The notes: generated by a model from the letters alone, not told the origin. A stretch of 64,000 bases of DNA from Paraburkholderia fungorum (GCF_900099835.1 NZ_FNKP01000001.1:3224001-3288000); one strand, 5' to 3'; shown: positions 1 through 9,240, counted from the first letter of the stretch. Numbers and translations: made by a program.

Positions 1-137
1 TCGCCAAACGCGGCGCAGCCTGAGCGCGGCGCTTCAATTCACCTTGATTCACGCGCGGTGCCAGGCTTAATGCGCATGGCACCGTGCGTCATGTGCGGCT
101 AAAGTAGCGCATCTCTAACGACGAAGGTTCCGCGCCC
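1..137. other. Left-edge leader of xylB
   Basis: No gene can be supported here. A plus-strand frame open from the edge stops at TGA 21-23 and could be the last few codons of an upstream gene, for example a polyol dehydrogenase, but too little is present to identify it. The remainder is the 5' leader of xylB, with a modest GAAGG ribosome-binding sequence about 10 bases before the ATG. Confidence 0.3.
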
Positions 138-1619
138 ATGTATCTCGGCATCGACCTCGGCACGTCCGAAGTAAAAGTCCTGCTGCTAGCGTCCGATGGA
201 CGCGTGATCGGCACCGCAGGCTCCCCTTTTACCGTTTCGCGTCCGCATCAGCGCTGGGCCGAGCAGAATCCCGAAGACTGGTGGACCGGCACGCGCGCGG
301 CGCTCGCCGCATTGCGCGCGAAGCATCCCGATGAGTTCGCGCAGATTCGCGGCATCGGCCTGTCCGGGCAGATGCACGGCGCCGTGCTGCTCGATTCGCA
401 GGACCGTGTGCTGCGCCCTGCGATTCTGTGGAACGACATGCGCAGCGACAAGGAATGCGCCGAGCTGACCGAACGCGCGCCCGATCTGCACAGTGTGGCC
501 GGTAATCTGGCGATGCCGGGTTTCACCGCGCCGAAGCTGTTGTGGGTTGCGCGTCACGAGCCGGAGATTTTTGCGCAGACCGCGTGCGTGCTGTTGCCGA
601 AGGACTATCTGCGTCTGCAACTGACCGGCGGCAAGGTGTCCGATCCGTCCGACGCAGCCGGTACGTTGTGGCTCGATGTCGCTAAGCGCGACTGGTCCGA
701 CTCGCTGCTCGCCGCGTGCAACATGACGCGCGCGCAGATGCCGAGCCTCGCCGAAGGCAGCGCGCCGTCGGGCACATTGCTGCCCTCGGTCGCGCGCGAA
801 TTCGGTTTGAGCGACGGCGTGATCGTCGCGGCCGGCGGCGGCGACAACGCGACCAGCGCGATCGGCATCGGCGCGACGCAACCGGGCGACGGCTTCGTGT
901 CGCTCGGCACGTCGGGCGTGCTGTGTGTGGTCGGCGACAGCTTCAGGCCGAATCCGGCGTCCGCCGTGCACGCGTTCTGTCACGCGATTCCCGACCGCTG
1001 GCATCAGATGAGCGTGGTGTTGTCGGCGGCGAGCTGTTTGCGCTGGGTCTGCAAGCTCACGTCCACCGACGAACCCACGTTGCTCGCCGAAATCGAGGCG
1101 CTTCCCGCCGATGCGTTGACCACCGCGCCGCTGTTCCTGCCGTATCTGTCGGGTGAGCGCACGCCGCACAACGACCCGTACGCGCAAGGCGTGTTCTTCG
1201 GCATGAATCACGCGACCGACCGCGCCTTACTCGGCTACGCGGTGCTCGAAGGCGTGACGCTCGCGCTCACCGACGGCCTCGACGCGTTACGCGCCGCCGG
1301 CACCGAAGCGAAGGCGCTGTCGCTGCTCGGCGGCGGTGCGCGCAGCGACTACTGGGCGCAATTGCTGGCCGACGCGCTCGACACCGCCACCCGCAAACAC
1401 GGCGGCGGCGAAACCGGCGCGGCACTCGGCGCGGCCCGTCTCGGCTGGCTGGCAGCGGGCGGCGATCCGGCCACCGTGCTGACCAAACCGCCCATCGAAA
1501 AGGAGTTCACGCCGAACCCACGTCGTCATGCGGAATTGCGCACGCGGCTCGAAGCGTATCGCGCGCTTTACCGTCACGTGCGTCCGTTGTTCGACCCGGC
1601 GCGAGCCCCGCTCGCCTGA
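138..1619 (+). CDS. xylB: Xylulokinase (FGGY family)
   Basis: This 493-residue protein phosphorylates D-xylulose with ATP to xylulose 5-phosphate, feeding the pentose phosphate pathway in the cytoplasm. Seen directly: the N-terminal phosphate-binding DLGTS (residues 6-10), the xylulokinase-type SGQMHG (76-81), the catalytic-base region GGGDNA with Asp 236, and a late LSGERTPHND segment. Length is normal for XylB. It precedes a SorC regulator on the same strand and lies opposite an ABC transporter and a polyol dehydrogenase. It therefore probably phosphorylates the ketose formed when arabitol, xylitol or a similar polyol is oxidised. The exact polyol cannot be read from the sequence. A second FGGY kinase with the same signature lies at 15307-16737. 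Confidence 0.9.
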   Translation: MYLGIDLGTSEVKVLLLASDGRVIGTAGSPFTVSRPHQRWAEQNPEDWWTGTRAALAALRAKHPDEFAQIRGIGLSGQMHGAVLLDSQDRVLRPAILWNDMRSDKECAELTERAPDLHSVAGNLAMPGFTAPKLLWVARHEPEIFAQTACVLLPKDYLRLQLTGGKVSDPSDAAGTLWLDVAKRDWSDSLLAACNMTRAQMPSLAEGSAPSGTLLPSVAREFGLSDGVIVAAGGGDNATSAIGIGATQPGDGFVSLGTSGVLCVVGDSFRPNPASAVHAFCHAIPDRWHQMSVVLSAASCLRWVCKLTSTDEPTLLAEIEALPADALTTAPLFLPYLSGERTPHNDPYAQGVFFGMNHATDRALLGYAVLEGVTLALTDGLDALRAAGTEAKALSLLGGGARSDYWAQLLADALDTATRKHGGGETGAALGAARLGWLAAGGDPATVLTKPPIEKEFTPNPRRHAELRTRLEAYRALYRHVRPLFDPARAPLA

Positions 1620-1628
1620 CCGGTCAGC

Positions 1629-1662
1629 GCAGCCGGCCCCGTTGAGAGTCGGGACCGGCTGC
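1629..1662 (+). other. Stem-loop between xylB and the SorC regulator
   Basis: Eight-base outer arms GCAGCCGG and CCGGCTGC enclose a one-base mismatch and an inner CCCG/CGGG stem. No T tract follows, so it is not a standard terminator. A TATCAT hexamer lies at 1663-1668, directly after the hairpin. It could set the relative expression of xylB and the regulator. Confidence 0.5.
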
Positions 1663-1694
1663 TATCATCGGCGCACTTCAAGCGAACCGTTACC

Positions 1695-2642
1695 GTGCCC
1701 AAGTCCACAGAAAAACTAGATCTTGCAACCCGTGCGGCGTGGCTTTACTACGTCGCCGGCAATACCCAGAACGAAATCGCCGAGAAGCTGCAGGTGTCGC
1801 GCCCGGTCGCACAACGGCTGGTCGCATTCGCCGTCGAAAAGAACCTGATCCGCGTGCGGGTCGATCACAAACTCGCCGACTGCCTCGCACTCGCCGATCA
1901 ACTGTCGAAGCGCTACGGCCTCACCATGTGCGAAGTCGTGCCGATCGACGGCGATGCCGCCGAAGAGGTCGACCGCAAGCTGGCCGTGGCCGGCGCGCAG
2001 GTGATGGAGCGCTATCTCGGCGCGGAAAAACCGATGGTGGTCGCCGTGAGCAGCGGCCGGACGCTGAAGGCCGCCGTCGATCAGATCGCGCAACTGGACC
2101 GTCCGCAGCACCGGTTGGTATCGATGGTCGGGGCGATCGCCCAGGACGGCTCCTCGAACCGCTACGACGTCGCGCTGCACATTTCAGAGAAGACCGGCGG
2201 CAAGCATTTTCTGCTGCCCGCGCCGCTGCTCGCCGATAACGAGGCCGAGCGCGCGCAATGGTGCAATCACCGGCTGTACCGGATCGTCGAGTCGCTGTCG
2301 GCAGAGGCCGATGTCGCGTTCGTCGGGATCGGCAATATCGGGCCGAAATGTCCGCTGCACGAAGACGGCTTCATCACGTCGGCGGAAGTGAAGGAGTTGA
2401 TGCAGAACGGCGCGGTGGCCGAAATGCTTGGCCTGCCGATCGACTCGGCGGGCGCGCATGTCGAATCGCCTACAGGCCGCCGCGTGACGAGCATTGCGCT
2501 CGACACGCCGCCGCGCCGTCCGACGATTGGTTTTGCTGGTGGCCAGCGCAAGCGCGAAGCGTTGATCGCCGTGCTGAAAGGCGGCTGGCTGTCGGGGCTG
2601 GTGACCGATGAACTGTGCGCGCGGGCCGCGCTGGAAGCCTGA
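1695..2642 (+). CDS. SorC/DeoR-type sugar-binding transcriptional regulator
   Basis: This 315-residue regulator has an N-terminal helix-turn-helix (about residues 21-45, around QNEIAEKLQVSR) and a large C-terminal sugar-phosphate-binding domain typical of the SorC family. That domain contains the VAVSSGRTL segment and a late VTDELCARAAL motif. SorC proteins are usually tetramers whose DNA binding is changed by a phosphorylated sugar. The start is GTG at 1695, 75 bases after xylB, with a weak ribosome-binding site. Its position beside xylB and opposite the polyol ABC transporter makes it the likely regulator of this cluster, with xylulose 5-phosphate or a related ester as a plausible effector (inference). 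It ends 22 bases before the convergent DUF1330 gene. Confidence 0.85.
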   Translation: MPKSTEKLDLATRAAWLYYVAGNTQNEIAEKLQVSRPVAQRLVAFAVEKNLIRVRVDHKLADCLALADQLSKRYGLTMCEVVPIDGDAAEEVDRKLAVAGAQVMERYLGAEKPMVVAVSSGRTLKAAVDQIAQLDRPQHRLVSMVGAIAQDGSSNRYDVALHISEKTGGKHFLLPAPLLADNEAERAQWCNHRLYRIVESLSAEADVAFVGIGNIGPKCPLHEDGFITSAEVKELMQNGAVAEMLGLPIDSAGAHVESPTGRRVTSIALDTPPRRPTIGFAGGQRKREALIAVLKGGWLSGLVTDELCARAALEA

Positions 2643-2664
2643 GCCACGCGCCGGGTGTGAAACC

Positions 2665-2961
2665 CTAAACCAGCGGCAACCCTTCGGTGATGATGATCCG
2701 GTAATCGCCGCCCTGCAGCCGCGTCTGACTCACCTGCTGATACGCGGGACTGCGATACCAGGCGAGCGCCTCGTCATAGCCGGTGAATTCGAGAATCAGA
2801 ATCTCCTCGATGGCCGGCCCTTCCACCACTTCCTTGCGCCCGTGGCTCGCGAGCATCATCACCGGATGTTGTTCGAACACAGCGGGCGCGACCTGTTTGT
2901 ACTCTTCGAGCTTGGCGGGATCGAGCGTCTTCTCGCGCGTAATGACGACGTAGGCGGGCAT
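2665..2961 (-). CDS. DUF1330 domain protein
   Basis: A 98-residue soluble protein with the DUF1330 pattern of a small ferredoxin-like alpha/beta fold: an opening PAYVVITREKTLDPAKLEEY segment, a central EGPAIEEILILEF strand and SPAYQQVSQTRLQGGDYR near the end. The family has no settled biochemical role. It is the last gene on the minus strand of the polyol cluster, 69 bases after the ABC ATPase gene, so it may be co-transcribed. The start has no competing upstream Met in frame. Confidence 0.8.
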   Translation of the reverse strand: MPAYVVITREKTLDPAKLEEYKQVAPAVFEQHPVMMLASHGRKEVVEGPAIEEILILEFTGYDEALAWYRSPAYQQVSQTRLQGGDYRIIITEGLPLV

Positions 2962-3030
2962 GAGCGTTTCCTGAGCATGATGGGGAGGAAAGCTAAACAG
3001 AAAGCTGCGTGCCCACCGCCTGGTTCATCG

Positions 3031-4140
3031 TTACGCGGCCAGCACCTCGACGATCTTACGCTGGAATGCTTTCCCTTCGCTGTCGAACAAATGGCAGTGT
3101 TCGGGCGTGGCGCCGAGCTTTTGCGTCTCGCCTTTGGTATGACGTTCGAGCGGCGGAATCCGCGCGATCAGACCGTCCGGCGCAACGCCCGATTCCGCGT
3201 ACAGATACGCTGCATCGCCAAGCGATTCGATCGCCATCGTGCGCGCCGAAATGCCGTCGTCGGTCGTGCCCACATGCAGATGCTCGGGGCGAATCCCCAC
3301 CGTCACCTTGTCGCCCTGCTTGACCGCGCCGGGCTCCACCGCGACGCGCTGCGTCTCGCCGGTTTCGTAGCGCACCGTCACACCGTCGTGCGTGACCGAC
3401 TGCACCACGCCTTCCATGAAGTTCATTTTCGGCGAACCGATGAAACCCGCGACGAAGCGATTGGCCGGCGCGTGATACAGCATCGTCGGACTGCCCACCT
3501 GTTCGAGATTGCCCGCCGACAACACGACGATCTTGTCGGCCAGCGTCATCGCTTCGACCTGATCGTGCGTGACGTAGATCATCGTGGTCTTCAGTTCGTC
3601 ATGCAGACGCGCGAATTCGAGGCGCATTTTCACGCGCAAAGCAGCGTCGAGATTCGACAGCGGTTCGTCGAACAGGAACACCTTCGGCTTACGCGTAATC
3701 GCACGGCCGATCGCCACGCGCTGACGCTGCCCGCCTGACAGCTGCTTCGGCTTGCGGTCGAGCAGATGGTCGATGTGCAGAATCTTCGCGGCATTGCGCA
3801 CCGCCGCGTCGATCTCCGGCTTCTTGGTGCCCGCGAGTTTGAGGCCGAACGCCATGTTGTCGTACAGCGTCATGTGCGGATACAGCGCGTACGACTGGAA
3901 CACCATCGCGATGCCGCGCTTGGCGGGTGCAACATCGTTCACGCGCACGCCGTCGATGGTCAGATCGCCGCCGCTGATGTCTTCGAGGCCGGCAATCATC
4001 CGCATCAAGGTCGATTTACCGCAACCGCTCGGGCCCACGAACACGACGAATTCGCCGTCCGCGATGTCGAGGTTGATGTCGCGCATCACTTCGTTGTCGT
4101 CGTAAGCCTTCCTGATGTTGCGCAGAGTTACGCTTGCCAT
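3031..4140 (-). CDS. Polyol/sugar ABC transporter ATPase (UgpC/MalK/SmoK type)
   Basis: This 369-residue cytoplasmic subunit powers import of a carbohydrate. Seen in order: Walker [10 protein letters not shown] (36-44), the Q-loop in [11 protein letters not shown] (about 80-90), the signature LSGGQ (134-138), Walker B VFLFDEP (154-160) and the switch His 192 in YVTHDQ. A C-terminal OB-type regulatory region of about 130 residues follows, including GIRPEHLHV, which is typical of the CUT1/MalK branch. It follows the HAD gene with a 156-base gap, so it may be transcribed with the transporter genes upstream or have extra regulation. Substrate assignment to a polyol rests on the dehydrogenase and xylulokinase nearby. 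Confidence 0.9.
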   Translation of the reverse strand: MASVTLRNIRKAYDDNEVMRDINLDIADGEFVVFVGPSGCGKSTLMRMIAGLEDISGGDLTIDGVRVNDVAPAKRGIAMVFQSYALYPHMTLYDNMAFGLKLAGTKKPEIDAAVRNAAKILHIDHLLDRKPKQLSGGQRQRVAIGRAITRKPKVFLFDEPLSNLDAALRVKMRLEFARLHDELKTTMIYVTHDQVEAMTLADKIVVLSAGNLEQVGSPTMLYHAPANRFVAGFIGSPKMNFMEGVVQSVTHDGVTVRYETGETQRVAVEPGAVKQGDKVTVGIRPEHLHVGTTDDGISARTMAIESLGDAAYLYAESGVAPDGLIARIPPLERHTKGETQKLGATPEHCHLFDSEGKAFQRKIVEVLAA

Positions 4141-4296
4141 GATGTGTCTCCGTATGTTGCTCTGTACTGTGCTTTGCTGAGTGCTGCTTCTGAGTGCTGC
4201 CTGCCAGATGCTTCAGCGATATGAACTGCTTATGTGCTTATGTTGGCCCCGCCACCTGCTTCGTTGCGCCTGCCTGTGTCACCGTGTTCGCCGCGT

Positions 4297-4998
4297 TCAC
4301 GGCGCGGCCGTCGCCGTGCTCAACGTCCATTGCGCGACGAGATCCGGCAACTGGCGCATATCGTCGAAGACGTGGCGTGCGCCTGCTGCATGCAGCTTGT
4401 CGATCTGCGCGTCGCTCGCATGACCACCGCCGATAAAACCCAGCACCGTCATACCCGCCGCCGTCGCCGCCGTCACGCCCGTCACGCTGTCTTCGACGAC
4501 GAGGCACAAGGCCGGTGCGAGACCGAGACCCTGTGCCGCCGCGAGATAGACATCGGGCGCGGGCTTTGGATTCGGCACGGCATCCGCGCAAAACAGCCGG
4601 TCGTCGAAAAACTGCACGAGGCCGGTGCGCTTCAGCACAGTCTCCACGTACGGCCGAAAGCTGTTGCTCGCGCAGCCTTTCACCAGCGGCACCTGGGCAA
4701 GCGCGGCCTCGATGCCGTCTACCGTCGGCGCCTGCATCGCGGCGGCTTCCACTGCGCGGCGGATCGCATCGATATCGTCGGCGCTGAGGCTCTTGCCGAG
4801 TTGCGCCGCCGTGCCCTGCAACACCATTTCGATGCGAAGGCCAAGCAGCGGCAGCACGACCGGCTCGACATCGGTGTCGGGCCAGCGTGCTTCCAGTTCA
4901 TGCACCAGCATGCGCGCTGCCACGGCTTCGCTGTCGATCAGCACGCCGTCGCAATCGCAGATCAGCGCGAGGTTGCGTGCATTCGTCCCTGCGGTCAT
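4297..4998 (-). CDS. HAD-superfamily phosphatase (beta-phosphoglucomutase-like)
   Basis: A 233-residue HAD subfamily I hydrolase. Motif I is DCDGVLID, with both catalytic aspartates. The KGCASNSF segment supplies the motif II Ser/Asn region, NPKPAPDVYL carries the motif III lysine, and VVEDSVTGV gives the motif IV acidic pair. Such enzymes dephosphorylate sugar phosphates or similar small esters. The ATG overlaps the end of the upstream permease gene by four bases (ATGA, 4995-4998), so translation is probably coupled. HAD genes occur in other bacterial sorbitol/mannitol operons, where they may clear toxic polyol phosphates. That role here is inference. Confidence 0.85.
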   Translation of the reverse strand: MTAGTNARNLALICDCDGVLIDSEAVAARMLVHELEARWPDTDVEPVVLPLLGLRIEMVLQGTAAQLGKSLSADDIDAIRRAVEAAAMQAPTVDGIEAALAQVPLVKGCASNSFRPYVETVLKRTGLVQFFDDRLFCADAVPNPKPAPDVYLAAAQGLGLAPALCLVVEDSVTGVTAATAAGMTVLGFIGGGHASDAQIDKLHAAGARHVFDDMRQLPDLVAQWTLSTATAAP

Positions 4999-5870
4999 TT
5001 CACCGCCCCGAATGTAAGGCCGCGCACCAGTTGCTTCTGCGACAGCCAGCCGACGATCAGGATCGGCGCGACCGCCAGCAGCGACGCCGCCGACAGCTTG
5101 GCCCAGAACAACCCTTCAGGACTCGAATACGACGCGATGAACACGGTCAGCGGCGCGGCGTTCGAACTCGACAGGTTGATGCTCCAGAACGCTTCGTTCC
5201 ACGACAGGATCACCAGCAGCAGCGCGGTGGATGCAAGCCCCGGCAGCGACATCGGCATCAGCAGATAGACGATTTCCTGCCACGTCGCCGCACCGTCGAT
5301 GCGCCCCGCTTCGAGAATATCGCGCGGAATTTCGGCGAAGTACGTGAACGACATCCACACCGCAATCGGCAGATTGATCAGCGTGTAGACGATCACCAGA
5401 CCCGACACCGTGTCGAGCAGCCCGCTGTTTTTCCACAGCAGATAGATCGGCACCAGCACGCCGACCGACGGCATCATCTTGGTGGACAGCATCCACAGCA
5501 ACACTTTCTGCGTGCGGCGCGTCGGGAAGAACGCCATCGCGTAGGCAGCGGGCACGGCGAGAATCAGGCACAGCACCGTAACGCCCACTGAAATCAGAAT
5601 CGAGTTCCACGCGAAGGAAAAGTAGTTACTGCGCGCGAATACTTCGCGGAAACTATCGAGCGTCGGAATAAAAAACAGCGACGATGAATAGGCCTGCTGC
5701 TCGGTCTTGAATGCGGTGATCGTCATCCAGAAGATCGGGAAAAACAGCAGCAGTGCGACGAGCCACGCAATCACGCCAGGAATGCCACGGCGGATCACAT
5801 CGAACGGCGACTTGGCCGGCACGGTCATGGGCGTCGTCGACGACGCCGGAGTGGAGGCAACGTGGCTCAT
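4995..5870 (-). CDS. Carbohydrate ABC transporter permease (MalG-like)
   Basis: This 291-residue inner-membrane subunit belongs to the CUT1 family. It has a short cytoplasmic N-terminus, a first hydrophobic helix (VIAWLVALLLFFPIFWM) and about five more membrane segments. The EAA loop near residues 185-205 (EAGRIDGAATWQEIVYLLMP) contacts the ATPase. Its ATG overlaps the stop of the upstream permease by four bases (5867-5870), and its own stop overlaps the HAD start. The three genes therefore form a tightly coupled translational unit. Together with the other permease it makes the polyol channel. Confidence 0.9.
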   Translation of the reverse strand: MSHVASTPASSTTPMTVPAKSPFDVIRRGIPGVIAWLVALLLFFPIFWMTITAFKTEQQAYSSSLFFIPTLDSFREVFARSNYFSFAWNSILISVGVTVLCLILAVPAAYAMAFFPTRRTQKVLLWMLSTKMMPSVGVLVPIYLLWKNSGLLDTVSGLVIVYTLINLPIAVWMSFTYFAEIPRDILEAGRIDGAATWQEIVYLLMPMSLPGLASTALLLVILSWNEAFWSINLSSSNAAPLTVFIASYSSPEGLFWAKLSAASLLAVAPILIVGWLSQKQLVRGLTFGAVK

Positions 5871-6802
5871 TTTTCGTACTCCCCTTTGAGGTTCTTCGCG
5901 AGCATCCGCACGAGGAAGAACGACACGATGTTAGCCAGCACGACAGCGAGAATGCCGCCCGCCGACGCAAGACCGACGTCGAACTGTTGCAGGCCCAGCG
6001 AGAAAATCAGGTACGACAGATTGGTGGTCGCAGTGCCCGGACCGCCGCCCGTGGTCGTGTAGATTTCGGCGAAGATCGACAGCAGGAAAATCGTTTCCAT
6101 CATCACCACCACCGCGATCGCGCGCTTCAGGTGCGGCAGCGTGATGTAGAAGAACATCGAGAACGGCCCCGCGCCGTCGATCTTCGCGGCTTCCTTCTGC
6201 TCCTGGTCGAGCGACTGGATCGCCGTGAACAGGATCAGGAACGCGAACGGCAGCCACTGCCACGCGACGATCATGATGACCGCGATCAGCGGGTAGTCGG
6301 CGAACCAGTCGATCGGCTGCATGCCCATCGCGCGCATGCCCTGCGCGATCAGGCCATACACCGGGTGCAGGATCATGTTCTTCCAGATCAACGCGCTGAC
6401 GGTCGGCATCACGAAGAACGGCGCGATGGCGAGCAGCCGCGCGACGCCCTGGCCGTAAAACTTACGGTCGAACAGAATCGACATCAGCACGCCGCCGACC
6501 ACCGTGATCACCAGCACGGAGATGATCAGTTCGAGCGTATGCGCGATCGACGGGAGAAACGAAGGATCGGTGGCAAGGAAGCGATAGTTGTCGAAACCGG
6601 CAAAACCGCGAATATCCGGATTCAGCAGGTTGTAGCGCGAGAACGAAAACCAGATCGTCATCGCGAGCGGGATCGCCATCCACAACACCAGCACGGCGAC
6701 CGACGGCGTGGCTAGCCAGCGTGCTGAATTGGCCTTGCGGGCTTCACGTTCTTTTTCTGTCTGGGGATGGGCATGCATGAGAGGTAGGCGCAAAGGACGC
6801 AT
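5867..6802 (-). CDS. Carbohydrate ABC transporter permease (MalF-like)
   Basis: The preferred start at 6802 gives 311 residues. An AGGTGG sequence lies six bases upstream of this ATG. An earlier ATG at 6841 and a later one at 6778 have no comparable site. The protein has six predicted membrane helices, beginning with the VAVLVLWMAIPLAMTIWFSF helix. An EAA-type loop (EQKEAAKIDGAGPFSMFFYI) marks it as a CUT1 binding-protein-dependent permease. It pairs with the next permease and follows the binding-protein gene in the same direction. Confidence 0.9.
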   Translation of the reverse strand: MRPLRLPLMHAHPQTEKEREARKANSARWLATPSVAVLVLWMAIPLAMTIWFSFSRYNLLNPDIRGFAGFDNYRFLATDPSFLPSIAHTLELIISVLVITVVGGVLMSILFDRKFYGQGVARLLAIAPFFVMPTVSALIWKNMILHPVYGLIAQGMRAMGMQPIDWFADYPLIAVIMIVAWQWLPFAFLILFTAIQSLDQEQKEAAKIDGAGPFSMFFYITLPHLKRAIAVVVMMETIFLLSIFAEIYTTTGGGPGTATTNLSYLIFSLGLQQFDVGLASAGGILAVVLANIVSFFLVRMLAKNLKGEYEK

Positions 6803-6987
6803 GATTGACCACCTGTTCGGTAATGCGCGGACTGTTTGCATCGGCCGCGCGAACTACTGCGGCATCTGGCGACGCCACAACGTCCGCACGCGGCGGAACA
6901 GGTCCGCTGTGCTGCGTGGGCCGGCTGACGGGCGTCAGCCGGCGCGTGCCACATTAACCGTGTGGCGGGTTTCCCGATCCGGGCGGC

Positions 6988-8310
6988 TTACTTCTGATAG
7001 CCGGCCTGCTTGACCGCGCGATCCGCGGTGGCGTTGCCTGCTGCCAGCGCCTGATCGACCGTCATCTGACCGGCAATCGCGCCGGAGATGCTCTGACCGA
7101 CCACGGTGCCGAACGACTGGAACTCAGGAATCCCGACGAACTGTACGCCGGTGTACGGCACCGGCTTGAGCGTCGGATGATCCGGGTCCGCTGTTTCGAT
7201 CGCCTTCAGCACGAATGCGCCGAACGGTGCGGCTTTCTGGTACTCGGGACGCGCGTAAGTCGACTGACGCGTTCCCGGCGGCACCGAGGCCCAGCCTTCG
7301 TCCTTCGCGACCAGTTCGATGTATTCCTTCGAGGTTGCCCATGTGATGAACTTCTTCGCCGAGTCAGCCTGCTTCGACGACTTCGGAATCGCGAGCGCCC
7401 AGGCCCACAACCAGTGCGAACCCTTCGGCGTGACCGCGATCGGCGCGGCCGCGAAGCCGACCTTGTCCGCAATCTGCGACTGGTTCTTGTTGTAAAGCAT
7501 GCCCGCTGCAACCGTCGCGTCGATCCACATCGCGCACTTGCCCGACGACATCAGCGTGAGGTTTTCGTTGAAGCCATTCGAGCTGGCTCCCGGAGGGCCG
7601 TCCTTGCGCAGCAGATCGACGTAGAACGTCATCGCCTTCTTCCATTCCGGCGACGTGAGCTGCGCATTCCACTTCTCGTCGAACCAGCGTCCGCCGAACG
7701 TATTCACGACCGTCGTGCCATACGCCATGTTTTCGCCCCAGCCCGCCTTGCCGCGCAGGCAGATGCCGTACTGGCCGTTGGCCTTGTCGGTGAGCTTGTC
7801 GGCGAATTGTGCGATCTGGTCGTAGGTCGGCTGATCCGGCATCTTCAGGCCGGCCTTGTCGAACAGGTCCTTGCGGTAATACGTCATCGAGCTTTCGACG
7901 TAGAACGGCAGCGCGTACAACTGCCCGCCGCTAGACAGACCGTCGCGGGCCGTCTTCACGACGTCGTTCAGATCGTAATCGGCGGGGAGATTCGTGAGCG
8001 GCGTGAGCCAGCCGCGCTTGCCCCATTGCGGCGTTTCGTACGCGCCGATCGTCATCACGTCGAACTGGCCGCTGCCAGTGGTGATGTCGGTCGTCGCGCG
8101 TTGACGCAACACGTTTTCTTCGAGAATCACCCAGTTCAGCTTGATGTCCGGATTCGCTTTTTCGAATGCGGGCGAGAGCTTTTTCAGCTCGATCATGTCC
8201 GGGTTGTTCAACGTGGCGATGGTCACCGTCGCCGCGGATGCGCTCAACGCGAAGCACGCGACAGCGCCGGCACTCGCCGCTTTCAGCGCGGATTTGAAGG
8301 CTGGTTTCAT
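6988..8310 (-). CDS. Sugar/polyol ABC transporter periplasmic binding protein
   Basis: A 440-residue family 1 extracellular solute-binding protein. It has a Sec signal peptide with cleavage expected after ASA near residue 27. The mature protein shows the usual two-lobe features: a TIATLNNPDMIELKKL opening, FDVMTIGAYETPQWG, and YALPFYVESSMTYYRKDLFD, a common contact region of this family. It is encoded just upstream of two permeases and just downstream of the SDR polyol dehydrogenase. A good AAGGAG site precedes the ATG. It resembles sorbitol/mannitol binders (SmoE type), but the ligand cannot be fixed by reading alone. Confidence 0.9.
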   Translation of the reverse strand: MKPAFKSALKAASAGAVACFALSASAATVTIATLNNPDMIELKKLSPAFEKANPDIKLNWVILEENVLRQRATTDITTGSGQFDVMTIGAYETPQWGKRGWLTPLTNLPADYDLNDVVKTARDGLSSGGQLYALPFYVESSMTYYRKDLFDKAGLKMPDQPTYDQIAQFADKLTDKANGQYGICLRGKAGWGENMAYGTTVVNTFGGRWFDEKWNAQLTSPEWKKAMTFYVDLLRKDGPPGASSNGFNENLTLMSSGKCAMWIDATVAAGMLYNKNQSQIADKVGFAAAPIAVTPKGSHWLWAWALAIPKSSKQADSAKKFITWATSKEYIELVAKDEGWASVPPGTRQSTYARPEYQKAAPFGAFVLKAIETADPDHPTLKPVPYTGVQFVGIPEFQSFGTVVGQSISGAIAGQMTVDQALAAGNATADRAVKQAGYQK

Positions 8311-8397
8311 GTGATGTCTCCTTTTTCTCGTACGTTATGTGGTGCTGCGTCTGTTTTACGAAAATGACGGTGAAGTGAGCAAGGCTCGCGCCTGCAA

Positions 8398-9180
8398 TCA
8401 GCTCATCCAGTTACCGCCGTCGACGTTCAAGGTTTGTGCGGTGATGTAATCGGCGTCCGCCGATGCGAGGAACAATGCAGCGCCGGTCAGATCGTCGGGC
8501 ACACCCATGCGCCCGAGCGGCACCGCTTCGCCGACCAGGCGTTTCTTCTCGCCGAGCGGCCGGTTTTCATACTGCGCGAACAGCGCGTCGACCTCTTTCC
8601 ACATCGGCGTATCGACGACGCCCGGCGCAATGCCATTCACGTTGATCTTGTGCGGCGCGAGCGCCAGTGCCGCCGACTGCGTATAGCTGAGCACGGCGGC
8701 CTTGGTCGCGCAGTAGTGCGACACGAGCGCCTCGCCGCGCCGCCCGGCTTGCGATGACATATTGATGATCTTGCCGCCATGTCCCTGCTCGACCATTTTT
8801 CGCGCGACGGTTTGCATCAGGAAGAACATGCCCTTCACGTTGACCGCGAACAGGCGGTCGAACACGTCCCAGGATTCGTCGAGGATCGGGCGCATGTCGA
8901 ACAGCGCCGCGTTGTTGAACAGAATGTCGACCTGACCGAAACGCTCCAGCGTGCTCGCCAGAATGCGTTCGATATCGTCGCGGCGCGTGACGTCAGCGCT
9001 GACGGTCAGCACGCGGTCGCCGTGAGCGGCACGCAGCGCGTCGCCGAAACTGTCGGCCGGTTTCACGTCGACCAGCACGCAACGCGCGCCTTCGTCCAGA
9101 TACCGTTTGGCCACCGCCTCGCCGATTCCGCTTGCCGCGCCCGTCAGAATCGCCACCTTGTCTTGCAATCGTGCCGCCAC
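8398..9180 (-). CDS. Short-chain polyol dehydrogenase (SmoS-like sorbitol/L-iditol 2-dehydrogenase)
   Basis: A 260-residue classical SDR that probably oxidises a sugar alcohol to a ketose with NAD+. Visible motifs are the cofactor loop TGAASGIG (13-20), NNA (89-91), the structural Asn 114, the catalytic Ser at 142/143 in NMSSQAG, and Tyr 156/Lys 160 in YCATK. Asp 38 after the second strand (VLVDVK) favours NAD over NADP. The start is GTG with a GGAG site seven bases upstream. It lies 87 bases upstream of the transporter binding-protein gene, so oxidation and uptake are probably one operon. Galactitol or another polyol remains possible. Confidence 0.8.
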   Translation of the reverse strand: MAARLQDKVAILTGAASGIGEAVAKRYLDEGARCVLVDVKPADSFGDALRAAHGDRVLTVSADVTRRDDIERILASTLERFGQVDILFNNAALFDMRPILDESWDVFDRLFAVNVKGMFFLMQTVARKMVEQGHGGKIINMSSQAGRRGEALVSHYCATKAAVLSYTQSAALALAPHKINVNGIAPGVVDTPMWKEVDALFAQYENRPLGEKKRLVGEAVPLGRMGVPDDLTGAALFLASADADYITAQTLNVDGGNWMS

Positions 9181-9226
9181 TGCCTGTCTCCGGTTCGTTC
9201 TGCTTGTCGAGATTCTTGAGTCGCGG

Positions 9227-9240
9227 TGAGCGAACGCTCA
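9227..9240. promoter_or_regulatory. Perfect 14-bp palindrome TGAGCGAACGCTCA, candidate operator
   Basis: The arms TGAGCG and CGCTCA are perfect inverted repeats around AA, 47 bases upstream of the dehydrogenase GTG. The hexamer GCGAAC inside it recurs 15 bases further on (9245-9250). It is well placed as an operator for the polyol operon, with the SorC regulator at 1695-2642 as the obvious candidate ligand. That pairing is inference. Confidence 0.4.

Noticed and set aside
4177..4200. Imperfect direct repeat of CTGAGTGCTGC upstream of the ABC ATPase gene
   Set aside because: There are only two copies with a 13-base period and no link to a promoter or coding function. It is probably chance or local duplication.
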